From JAGLTZ01 sp023135015 (GTDB lineage Bacteria > Blakebacterota > Blakebacteria > Blakebacterales > Blakebacteraceae), in contig DAOVKT010000044.1 in NCBI GenBank assembly GCA_030631625.1, positions 1 through 17,629 on the forward strand: DNA of 17,629 nt, read 5' to 3'. The position numbers and the translations under genes were made by a program. Positions 5,948-12,671 of the stretch are shown here, one piece after another. The notes under the pieces are model-generated. The model was not told the DNA's origin. It did not search any database and saw only the letters and a program-made list of their open reading frames with translations. Within the stretch, counting starts at the first letter, position 1, and every line of letters starts with the position of its first letter.

Positions 5948-6643
5948 CTACTTTCTGCCGCGTTTGCCGGAGCTTTTCTTCGGGCCCTCGGCCGCTTCTT
6001 CAGAAACCCCTTCCGGCCCCAACACCTCGCCGTGGAACATCCAGACTTTCACGCCGATCGTACCGTAGGTGGTAAAGGCGGTCTCGCGGGCGAAATCGAC
6101 ATCTGCTCGGAGCGTGTGCAGCGGCACCCTTCCCTCATGATAGGTCTCGCTGCGCCCCATCTCGGAACCACCCAGCCTTCCCCCGCAGGTGATCTTTACG
6201 CCCTCGGCCCCCATACGCATTGCGCTGGCAATGGCTTTCTTCATCGCCCTGCGCCAGGAGACACGACTCTCGAGCTGGCGGGCGATGCTCTCGGCCACCA
6301 GCTGGGCGTCGATCTCAGGGCGCTTCACTTCCTGAATATTTATGTAGATATCTTTACCGGTGAGCTGCTGCAGCTCCTCCTTCAGCTTGTCAACCTCCGA
6401 CCCTTTCCTTCCGATCACCACTCCCGGCCTGGCCGTGTATATCGAAACAGTTACGCGCTTCGGTGCCCTCTCTATTACGATCCGGGAAAGAGCTGCGCGC
6501 GCGAGCCGCTGCCATAGATAGCGGCGTAGAGTGAGATCTTCATCAAGCAGGTCGGCGAAATCCCCGCTTTCCACGAACCACCTTGAATCCCAGTCTTTGA
6601 CTATTCCCAGACGAAGTCCGGTCGGGTGCGTTTTCTGGCCCAA
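5948..6643 (-). CDS. rpsC: 30S ribosomal protein S3
   Basis: S3 (uS3) forms part of the mRNA entry tunnel on the 30S head and has helicase activity with S4 and S5. The N-terminus LGQKTHPTGLRLGIVK shows that the real start is the TTG at 6643, where M normally stands before GQKTHP. It lies 5 bp after the rplV stop with AGAGGAG about 10 nt upstream. The KH domain carries GVVIGRKGSEVDKL, and the C-terminal domain has GRLGGSEMGRSETYHEGRVPLHTLRA split across residues 160-190 and GTIGVKVW. Length is 231. A short Glu/Lys/Gly tail with SGKRGRK ends the protein. The frame extends upstream to 6760 inside rplV, which is not plausible coding. Confidence 0.96.
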   Translation of the reverse strand: MGQKTHPTGLRLGIVKDWDSRWFVESGDFADLLDEDLTLRRYLWQRLARAALSRIVIERAPKRVTVSIYTARPGVVIGRKGSEVDKLKEELQQLTGKDIYINIQEVKRPEIDAQLVAESIARQLESRVSWRRAMKKAIASAMRMGAEGVKITCGGRLGGSEMGRSETYHEGRVPLHTLRADVDFARETAFTTYGTIGVKVWMFHGEVLGPEGVSEEAAEGPKKSSGKRGRK

Positions 6644-6648
6644 GAAAT

Positions 6649-7023
6649 CTACTCCTCTTCGGTCGCGGAGGTCTGGTCGATTCCGTCCGAAACCCTGACA
6701 GTGATGTGACTGGAACGCTTCAGAATCGGGTTGGCGCGCCCCATCGATCTCGGTCTCCACCTCTTCATGGTCGCTGCATCATCCACATACGCCTGGGTAA
6801 CCACGAACTGCTCGGGCGGGATCGAAGAGTCTCCTTCTTCCTTCTGAAGAAGATTCGAAATCGCGCTGCGAAGCGTTTTCTCTATCGGAACTGCTACAGC
6901 CTTCTTACTGAAGTGGAGTATGTTCAGCGCTTCCTCCACTCTCACTCCACGGATCTGATCGATCACCAGGCGGGCTTTCTGCGGACTCACCCGCACATAG
7001 CGTGCAACTGCTCTGGCTTCCAT
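6649..7023 (-). CDS. rplV: 50S ribosomal protein L22
   Basis: L22 (uL22) lines the nascent peptide tunnel with its long beta-hairpin and contacts all six 23S domains. MEARAVARYVRVSPQKARLV opens the protein, followed by IDQIRGVRVEEALNIL. The hairpin tip region is VDDAATMKRWRPRSMGRANP (residues 79-98), the usual site of macrolide-resistance changes, and appears intact. Length 124 is within range, with a short acidic end (SATEEE). ATG follows AGGGAGGGGG by about 10 nt. Confidence 0.97.
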   Translation of the reverse strand: MEARAVARYVRVSPQKARLVIDQIRGVRVEEALNILHFSKKAVAVPIEKTLRSAISNLLQKEEGDSSIPPEQFVVTQAYVDDAATMKRWRPRSMGRANPILKRSSHITVRVSDGIDQTSATEEE

Positions 7024-7042
7024 ATCCGGGCTGACCCCCTCC

Positions 7043-7333
7043 CTACTTCTTCAATCTGACGACCCGCTCGGTCTTCCTGCCCCCGTGCTCCCTGAAGGTG
7101 CGGCTGGGCGCGAATTCACCGAGACGGTGTCCTACCATATTCTCGGAGATGTAGACAGGCACGAACTTGTTGCCGTTGTGCACTGCCAACGTGTGCCCGA
7201 CGAACTCCGGAGGTATGGTGGAGCGTCGAGCCCACGTCTTGATCACTTTCTTCTCCCCTGATCGGTTCATCTCCTGAACCTTCTTCAGAAGGTGGGGTTC
7301 AATCCAGGGCCCCTTTTTGAGCGATCGTGACAT
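7043..7333 (-). CDS. rpsS: 30S ribosomal protein S19
   Basis: S19 (uS19) lies in the 30S head beside S13 and contacts the A-site finger. MSRSLKKGPWIEPHLLKKV, the TWARRSTIPPEFVGHTLAVH core (residues 34-53) and VGHRLGEFAPSRTFREHGG are diagnostic. Length is 96. Start ATG is 14 bp after the rplB stop. Standard position between rplB and rplV, no anomalies. Confidence 0.98.
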   Translation of the reverse strand: MSRSLKKGPWIEPHLLKKVQEMNRSGEKKVIKTWARRSTIPPEFVGHTLAVHNGNKFVPVYISENMVGHRLGEFAPSRTFREHGGRKTERVVRLKK

Positions 7334-7347
7334 CCCCGGTCTACTCC

Positions 7348-8181
7348 TTACTTTTTCACATTCCTTCGACGAATTATGTAGCGGTCTGACGCCTTCCCCT
7401 TCTTCCGCGTCTTGTGGCCCTTTGTTGGCATTCCCCAGGGACTGACGGGGTGACGGCCGCCACTGCTCTTGCCTTCACCCCCACCATGAGGGTGATCTAC
7501 AGGATTCATGGCCACACCGCGTACACTGGGGCGCCTGCCGCGGTGGCGGGACTTGCCGGCCTTCCCCAATGTTATATTCTCGTGCTCGGTATTGCCGACC
7601 TGGCCAATAGTAGCAAAACACTCCTGCGGCACCATCCTGACCTCCTTTGAAGGAAGGCGCAGGATAGCGTAACCCCGCTCGCGGGCCATGAGCTGGGCTG
7701 CAGCTCCGGCTCCGCGGGCGATCTGCCCGCCCTTGCCCGGCTTCATCTCGATATTGTGCACAAAACTCCCGAGAGGAACCTTTTGCAGGGGCATCGCATT
7801 GCCGGGGCGGATATCCACGGACTCGCCCGCTTCCACCCTGTCACCCACCTTCAGACCGACGGGAGCCAGGATGTAGCGGCGCTCACCATCTGCGTATTTC
7901 AGCAGGGCGATATTCGCCGAGCGGTTAGGGTCGTATTCTATCGTTTCGACCACAGAGGAAATGTCGTGCTTACCCCTCTTGAAATCGATTATGCGATACC
8001 GACGCTTGTGGCCACCCCCCCTGTGCCGCACGGTGATCCGGCCGTGGTGGTTGCGCCCGCCTTTCTTGCGTATGGCCGAAGTCAGCGGCTTGTACGGGCT
8101 GGAGGCGGTTATTTCCGCGAAGTCGCTGACGTTCATGAACCGCTGTCCGGCGGTGGTCGGTTTGTACTTCTTCAGACCCAT
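7348..8181 (-). CDS. rplB: 50S ribosomal protein L2
   Basis: L2 (uL2) is a core 23S-binding protein required for subunit association, tRNA binding and peptidyl transfer. Conserved blocks appear in order: MGLKKYKPTTAGQRFMNVSD, the HHGRITVRHRGGGHKRRYR stretch (45-63), RSANIALLKYADGERRYILAP, GARGAAAQLMARE-like GAGAAAQLMARERGYA, and MNPVDHPHGGGEGKSSGGR, which includes the histidine-containing loop near the peptidyl transferase centre. The C-terminus KKGKASDRYIIRRRNVKK is standard. Length is 277. It starts 6 bp after rplW. Confidence 0.98.
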   Translation of the reverse strand: MGLKKYKPTTAGQRFMNVSDFAEITASSPYKPLTSAIRKKGGRNHHGRITVRHRGGGHKRRYRIIDFKRGKHDISSVVETIEYDPNRSANIALLKYADGERRYILAPVGLKVGDRVEAGESVDIRPGNAMPLQKVPLGSFVHNIEMKPGKGGQIARGAGAAAQLMARERGYAILRLPSKEVRMVPQECFATIGQVGNTEHENITLGKAGKSRHRGRRPSVRGVAMNPVDHPHGGGEGKSSGGRHPVSPWGMPTKGHKTRKKGKASDRYIIRRRNVKK

Positions 8182-8187
8182 TGTCGA

Positions 8188-8478
8188 TTACGCTCCTTCG
8201 AAGAAGTCGAGCGTGTCCCCTTCCGCCAGCGTCACGATCGCCTTCTTCCATGAGGCGCGACGCCCCTCGAACCGCCCCATCCGCTTCAACTTGCCCTTCA
8301 CGTTCATCGTGCGAACAGCCTTGACCGTCACATCGAAAAGTGACTCGACAGCTTCCCGTATCTCGTTCTTGTTTGCGTCCACGGCCACCTGGAAGACGAC
8401 CTTGTTCTCCTGCTCCATTAAGGTCGCCGCCCGCTCGGTGATCAGAGGACGGATGATGACATCCTGTGCGGCCTTCAT
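8188..8478 (-). CDS. rplW: 50S ribosomal protein L23
   Basis: L23 (uL23) at the tunnel exit is the main docking site for trigger factor and SRP. The 96 residues contain DVIIRPLITERAATLMEQEN, VVFQVAVDANKNEIREAVES, and VTVKAVRTMNVKGKLKRMGR, the full ferredoxin-like L23 fold. I place the start at the ATG at 8478, which overlaps the rplD stop (TGATG); a GTG one codon earlier (8481) is an alternative. The AGGAG in front of it is inside a small hairpin that would be opened by ribosomes finishing rplD, which suggests coupling. Confidence 0.96.
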   Translation of the reverse strand: MKAAQDVIIRPLITERAATLMEQENKVVFQVAVDANKNEIREAVESLFDVTVKAVRTMNVKGKLKRMGRFEGRRASWKKAIVTLAEGDTLDFFEGA

Positions 8479-9107
8479 CACAGGAGCATCTCCTGTAAGG
8501 GCCCGATAGCCTCCTTCTCGATCAGGACCACGTCACTGTTGACGATATCGTAGGCACTCGCATTGGTCACTAACAGGGTGCGACAGTGCGGCAGGTTCCT
8601 GGCAGATAGCCGAAGATTGGGGTCGCTCTCAGAAACCAGCCACAGCACCTTCTTGCCGTCGAGGTTCATCGCCCTTAACAGGTCGGCCACCTGCCGGGTC
8701 TTCGGCTCGGTCGGTCGCACTGCCTCGGTCGCAAATATTTCTTCCTCTCTGCACTTCACAGAAAGCGCGGCTATCCGTGCCTGCCTGGACGTTTTGGCGC
8801 CCATTTTCTTGCGGTAATCGCGCGGCTGCGGCCCGAAAGTGACGCCTCCGCCTCTCCATATGGGGGACCGGATTGTACCGGCTCGCGCCCGGCCGGTCCC
8901 CTTCTGGCGCCACGGCTTGCGTCCACCGCCTTTGACCTCAGCCCGCTGCTTGGTCTTATGGGTACCCTGCCTGCGGTTGGCCAGATGAAAAGTGACCGCC
9001 TCGTAGAGCAGATGGTCGCCCCCCTCGGCCGAGAAGATCCTGTCGTCCACCTCAACGGTAGCGCCGGTCAGATTCCCTGTTGCGTCGTATACTTTCAGTG
9101 TAGCCAT
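8478..9107 (-). CDS. rplD: 50S ribosomal protein L4
   Basis: L4 (uL4) inserts a loop into the peptide tunnel, is essential for early 50S assembly, and in E. coli also represses its own operon. GTHKTKQRAEVKGGGRKPWR (residues 49-68) and the following QKGTGRARAGTIRSPIWRGG form the tunnel loop, followed by GPQPRDYRKKM. The C-terminal half has NLDGKKVLWLV and the RNLPHC, VTNASAYDIVNSDVVLIEKEA segments. Length is 209. It starts 7 bp after rplC with no strong Shine-Dalgarno, so it probably depends on coupling to rplC. Confidence 0.97.
   Translation of the reverse strand: MATLKVYDATGNLTGATVEVDDRIFSAEGGDHLLYEAVTFHLANRRQGTHKTKQRAEVKGGGRKPWRQKGTGRARAGTIRSPIWRGGGVTFGPQPRDYRKKMGAKTSRQARIAALSVKCREEEIFATEAVRPTEPKTRQVADLLRAMNLDGKKVLWLVSESDPNLRLSARNLPHCRTLLVTNASAYDIVNSDVVLIEKEAIGPLQEMLL
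8481..8495 (-). promoter_or_regulatory. hairpin enclosing the rplW Shine-Dalgarno
   Basis: In the mRNA sense CAGGAG, ATG, CTCCTG form a perfect 6-bp stem with a 3-nt loop over the last sense codons of rplD. The left arm contains the AGGAG that serves rplW. Translation to the end of rplD would open it, so it fits a coupling device. The stem is short, and function is inferred only. Confidence 0.45.
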
Positions 9108-9114
9108 CGGTGGT

Positions 9115-9822
9115 CTACTCGCTCTTTTCCTCTTCTGACTCTTCTTCGACCTCTTCCAAAGTGTCTTTGCCTATTGGGTATAAACGCGGTGCCTCTCCGA
9201 CCAGCTCTATGGTGACCAGACCATTCATCGGCCCGGGAACTGAACCTTTCACCAGGAGCAGCTCTTCCTCGGGATCTACATCTACTATGAGCAGATTCCT
9301 GGCCGTGACCTGTCCGTTCCCATACTGCCCGGCAAGCTTGCGCCCTTTGGGCGTGTGCGCGGGATCTGCGCTCATTCCCGCCGAACCGACGCCACGGTGA
9401 CTGGGACCCCCACCGTGAGATTTCCTGGTACCTCCCGCGAAACCGTGCCTCTTTATCACACCGGTAAAACCGCGTCCCTTCGAGGTTCCCCTCACCTTCA
9501 CCTTGTCGCCGGGCCGGAAGAAATCGACCGCTATCTCATCGCCCACCTTGAACCGCGAGGCATCAGGGGTGCGGAACTCCCGTGTCCGGATCGGAGCGGA
9601 ATCGAGACCTGCAGCTTCCGCCCTTCTCCTGTTTGCCCTGGTGGCCCGGTGGAGTTTCTTGCGTCCGTAGCCGACCTGGATCGCTTCGTAGCCGTCCCGC
9701 TCGGTCGTCTTGACCTGCAGAACCTTATTACTGGCGACTTCCAGTACGGTAACAGGCACGACCTCCCCATCGGGGGCAAACACCTGGGTCATACCTAGTT
9801 TCCTGCCGATCAGGCCTTTCAT
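9115..9822 (-). CDS. rplC: 50S ribosomal protein L3 with acidic C-terminal tail
   Basis: L3 (uL3) is one of two 50S assembly initiators and reaches toward the peptidyl transferase centre. MKGLIGRKLGMTQVFAPDGE, KVRGTSKGRGFTGVIKRHGF (residues 109-128), GPSHRGVGSAGMSADP and GRKLAGQYGNGQVTARNL are conserved. Length 235 exceeds the usual 205-215, mainly because of an acidic end (DTLEEVEEESEEEKSE), a milder version of the tails seen in S5 and L15. ATG follows GAGG by 5 nt, 15 bp after rpsJ. Confidence 0.97.
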   Translation of the reverse strand: MKGLIGRKLGMTQVFAPDGEVVPVTVLEVASNKVLQVKTTERDGYEAIQVGYGRKKLHRATRANRRRAEAAGLDSAPIRTREFRTPDASRFKVGDEIAVDFFRPGDKVKVRGTSKGRGFTGVIKRHGFAGGTRKSHGGGPSHRGVGSAGMSADPAHTPKGRKLAGQYGNGQVTARNLLIVDVDPEEELLLVKGSVPGPMNGLVTIELVGEAPRLYPIGKDTLEEVEEESEEEKSE

Positions 9823-9837
9823 CGTTTCCTCTTTACC

Positions 9838-10146
9838 TCAGACCTTGATCTCGACATCAACCCCGGCCGGCAGCTCCAGCTTCATCAGAGCGTCCACGGT
9901 CTGGGGTGTGGAGTCGTAGATATCAATAAGGCGCTTGTGCACGCGCGTCTCGAACTGCTCACGTGATTTCTTATCCACGTGGGGACCCCGAAGAACGGTG
10001 TACACCGTTCGCTTTACAGGCAGCGGCACCGGTCCCGAGATACGGGCTCCTGTCCGTTTGGCCGTACGCACTATCTCTTCGGCCGATCGGTCTAGTGTCG
10101 CATGCTCATAGGCCTTCAATCGTATTCTAATCTTCTGGCCAGCCAA
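9838..10146 (-). CDS. rpsJ: 30S ribosomal protein S10
   Basis: S10 (uS10) sits in the 30S head and, as NusE, joins NusB in transcription antitermination. The 102-residue sequence shows QKIRIRLKAYEHATLDRSAE, then TGARISGPVPLPVKRTVYTV (residues 33-52), RGPHVDKKSREQFETRVHKR and IDIYDSTPQTVDALMKLELP, full length and intact. The start is TTG at 10146 (reading MAGQK), with AAGGAG about 11 nt upstream; no ATG gives the conserved N-terminus. The 77-bp gap to tuf contains a palindromic element. Confidence 0.97.
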   Translation of the reverse strand: MAGQKIRIRLKAYEHATLDRSAEEIVRTAKRTGARISGPVPLPVKRTVYTVLRGPHVDKKSREQFETRVHKRLIDIYDSTPQTVDALMKLELPAGVDVEIKV

Positions 10147-10189
10147 CTGTGGCTATTCTCCTTCTTTGTTCGCTTAAGTGAGTGTTACC

Positions 10190-10222
10190 TAGTACCCGTC
10201 CAGAGTTTCCGGATGGGTACTA
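10190..10222. repeat. 33-nt palindromic intergenic element, copy 2 (tuf-rpsJ gap)
   Basis: Arms 10190-10201 and 10211-10222 pair at 11 of 12 positions (one G/T pair on the plus strand) around a 9-nt loop. It begins one base after the tuf stop codon. It matches the 2075-2107 copy at 27 of 33 positions, with differences mostly in the loop. No U-run follows in the mRNA sense, so it is not a standard terminator. It could stabilise or process the 3' end of tuf and so separate tuf and S10 expression. Confidence 0.8.
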
Positions 10223-10223
10223 C

Positions 10224-11417
<1,194 letters not shown>

Positions 11418-11447
11418 AATTCGGGATCCTCCTGCTACCCATTAAAG

Positions 11448-11470
11448 CTCCCCCGCCTCGCCTGGGGGAG
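11448..11470. promoter_or_regulatory. strong hairpin in the tuf leader
   Basis: CTCCCCC (11448-11454) pairs perfectly with GGGGGAG (11464-11470) around a 9-nt loop, about 30 nt before the tuf start. In the mRNA sense it is followed by CTTTAAT, a weak U-run. It may be a leader or tRNA-processing structure or a leaky attenuator between tRNA-Thr and tuf. Which of these it is cannot be decided from the sequence. Confidence 0.5.
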
Positions 11471-11541
11471 AGCCACTGGACGTGCGTCTAGAATCTCTCC
11501 TGGTGTTCCTTTAAGACGCGACTATTTGTTAAAGTGAAAAG

Positions 11542-11617
<76 letters not shown>

Positions 11618-11668
11618 ACGGATTCAATCAGTCGTATTGGAGCTACCCCCGCCGGAAATTCCGTAACC

Positions 11669-11701
11669 TTATAAAAAACGAATCAATCATTATTATGTCA
11701 A
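11669..11701 (-). promoter_or_regulatory. probable promoter for tRNA-Thr(GGT)-tuf-S10 transcription
   Basis: A perfect -35 TTGACA (11696-11701) is followed by AT-rich DNA with TTTATA/TTATAA at 11669-11675. The spacer is 20-21 nt, longer than the usual 17, so the exact -10 is uncertain. It lies just after the terminator behind tRNA-Gly and about 50 nt before tRNA-Thr, where a start for the large operon is expected. A perfect 11-nt palindrome (CGGAAATTCCG, 11653-11663) sits just downstream. Confidence 0.45.
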
Positions 11702-11734
11702 GCCCTCCCTAACGCAAAAAACGATGCCATTTCG

Positions 11735-11774
11735 ATTAAAAGAAGCGGGTCTGCTAATCTATCGCAAACCCGCT
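11735..11774 (-). terminator. intrinsic terminator after tRNA-Gly
   Basis: In the mRNA sense AGCGGGT (11774-11768) pairs with ACCCGCT (11750-11744), extended by TGC/GCA across one mismatch, and is followed by TCTTTTAATC. It begins 5 nt after the CCA of tRNA-Gly. It would end the Tyr-Gly transcript before the promoter region of tRNA-Thr(GGT). Confidence 0.75.
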
Positions 11775-11779
11775 GTCTA

Positions 11780-11856
11780 TGGAGCGGGAAACGGGATTCG
11801 AACCCGCGACCCTCAGCTTGGAAGGCTGATGCTCTAGCCAGCTGAGCTATTCCCGC
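11780..11856 (-). tRNA. tRNA-Gly (anticodon TCC), CCA encoded
   Basis: A 77-nt class I tRNA: acceptor GCGGGAA/TTCCCGC, D-arm ATAGCTCAGCTGGCTAGAGC, anticodon stem TCAGC/GCTGA with loop CTTCCAA reading GGA, T-arm with GTTCGAATC, discriminator T, encoded CCA. It lies 7 nt downstream of tRNA-Tyr and is probably cotranscribed with it. It corresponds to glyT in the E. coli cluster. Confidence 0.96.
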
Positions 11857-11863
11857 ATAAATC

Positions 11864-11949
11864 TGGTGGTGGGGGAAGGATTCGAACCTCCGAAGGCGTA
11901 CGCCAGCAGATTTACAGTCTGCCCCGGTTGACCACTTCGGTACCCCACC
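11864..11949 (-). tRNA. tRNA-Tyr (anticodon GTA), CCA encoded
   Basis: An 86-nt class II tRNA with a long variable arm (TGGCGTACGCCTTC region). The acceptor is GGTGGGG/CCCCACC with discriminator A and encoded CCA. The anticodon stem GCAGA/TCTGC encloses CTGTAAA, giving GTA. The T-loop is GTTCGAATC. It corresponds to tyrU in the E. coli cluster. Confidence 0.96.
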
Positions 11950-11992
11950 ACTTCGGCCTGCACACCTGACCGTCAAGTCGAAAGAACATACC

Positions 11993-12021
11993 ATTATCAG
12001 GCAACGAGTCCTTCACCACAA
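11993..12021 (-). promoter_or_regulatory. sigma70-type promoter for tRNA-Tyr-Gly
   Basis: -35 TTGTGG (12016-12021) and -10 GATAAT (11993-11998), five of six to consensus, with an exact 17-nt spacer. Transcription would start near 11986, giving a leader of about 37 nt before tRNA-Tyr. With the terminator at 11735-11774 it defines a separate Tyr-Gly unit. Confidence 0.6.
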
Positions 12022-12527
12022 CTTCTAATGGATTCAGAGATATTGTCAGAAGTAGCCATAACTTACGTTTGCTAGGGTACAATCTGGCGGAGCGGAGCGA
12101 AACACTACGAGATAGAGCAAAGCTGGAACAAGCCACAACACCTTTTGTAAGAGGGCGACCATGCCTAAGCGGTCGCTCTCTTTGTTTTGATGCAACGAAA
12201 GTCCGCATGGTATCGTTTAAATATTATGAAGATTGATGTTCCCCCGCGGTTTGAGAACCTGGGAGAGCAAGGTAACGGATGCCCAACCCGTGAGGAAAAA
12301 ATGACGTTAAACGATCCGAACTGTATTCCAGGCTATAATCCGACAAGGATTCGCAGGACCGATATATCCCTATACGCAAACTCCTCCCTCACAGACCTGA
12401 ACTCAAGTCAACTTCGTTTGATAGGTGAGTACTGGATCCTGGGAAGGGAACGTAGTGGACGGTTCAGCTGCCGGCGCGGCAGACAGTTAGTGAATGTAGT
12501 CAGATAGAAGGTAACTGGAATTTATCC
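12022..12527. other. intergenic stretch between tRNA-Tyr and tRNA-Thr(TGT) with no convincing gene
   Basis: This 500-bp stretch splits a tRNA cluster that is usually tight. It is more AT-rich than its surroundings. It holds a plus-strand intrinsic terminator (12151-12187), a possible plus-strand -10 TACAAT (12078-12083) without a good -35, and a perfect CTGCCG/CGGCAG hairpin with a 3-nt loop (12468-12482). A plus-strand frame runs from 12187 (TTG) or 12229 (ATG) to 12507, encoding up to 106 residues with no recognisable motif and no Shine-Dalgarno. No terminal inverted repeats or transposase remnant were seen. It could be a degraded insertion, a small RNA locus, or a leader plus small gene. 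Confidence 0.5.
12151..12187 (+). terminator. intrinsic terminator facing the plus strand
   Basis: GAGGGCGACC (12151-12160) pairs with GGTCGCTCTC (12171-12180) over 10 bp with one G-U pair and a 10-nt loop, followed directly by TTTGTTTTG. On the minus strand the stem is followed by TTACAAAAG, a poor U-tract, so the plus direction is favoured. No recognised plus-strand gene lies upstream. Confidence 0.75.
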
Positions 12528-12604
12528 TGGAGCCGGCGGAGGGATTCGAACCCACGACCTGCTGATTACAAATCAGCCGCTCTGACCAACTGAGCTACGC
12601 CGGC
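12528..12604 (-). tRNA. tRNA-Thr (anticodon TGT), CCA encoded
   Basis: A 77-nt class I tRNA: acceptor GCCGGCG/CGCCGGC, D-arm GTAGCTCAGTTGGTCAGAGC, anticodon stem GCTGA/TCAGC with loop TTTGTAA reading ACA, T-arm GTGGGTTCGAATCCC, discriminator T, encoded CCA. It is the place of thrU in the E. coli cluster, here about 580 bp from tRNA-Tyr. Confidence 0.96.
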
Positions 12605-12618
12605 TCAACGAACGGCTC

Positions 12619-12646
12619 AATCTACCGCTGCTACACCTACCGTCAA
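12619..12646 (-). promoter_or_regulatory. promoter for tRNA-Thr(TGT)
   Basis: -35 TTGACG (12641-12646), a 16-nt spacer, and -10 TAGATT (12619-12624), 14 nt before the tRNA 5' end. It lies in the 67-bp gap between cysS and the tRNA, so the tRNA need not depend on cysS readthrough. Confidence 0.55.
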
Positions 12647-12671
12647 CAGACGGCTGGAATCTACGCTTACG

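Noticed and set aside
5567..6517. 316-residue open frame on the plus strand
   Set aside because: It lies wholly antisense to rplP and rpsC, which are unmistakable, and its translation has the His/Pro/Leu-rich look of an antisense frame with no motif.
6644..6760. Upstream extension of rpsC to an ATG at 6760
   Set aside because: The extension lies inside rplV, and the conserved S3 start GQKTHPTG is preceded by a TTG with a good Shine-Dalgarno.
11698..11994. 98-residue minus-strand frame across tRNA-Tyr and tRNA-Gly
   Set aside because: It overlaps two complete tRNA genes.
11912..12208. 98-residue minus-strand frame upstream of tRNA-Tyr
   Set aside because: It runs into the tRNA-Tyr gene and through the plus-strand terminator hairpin; no motif.
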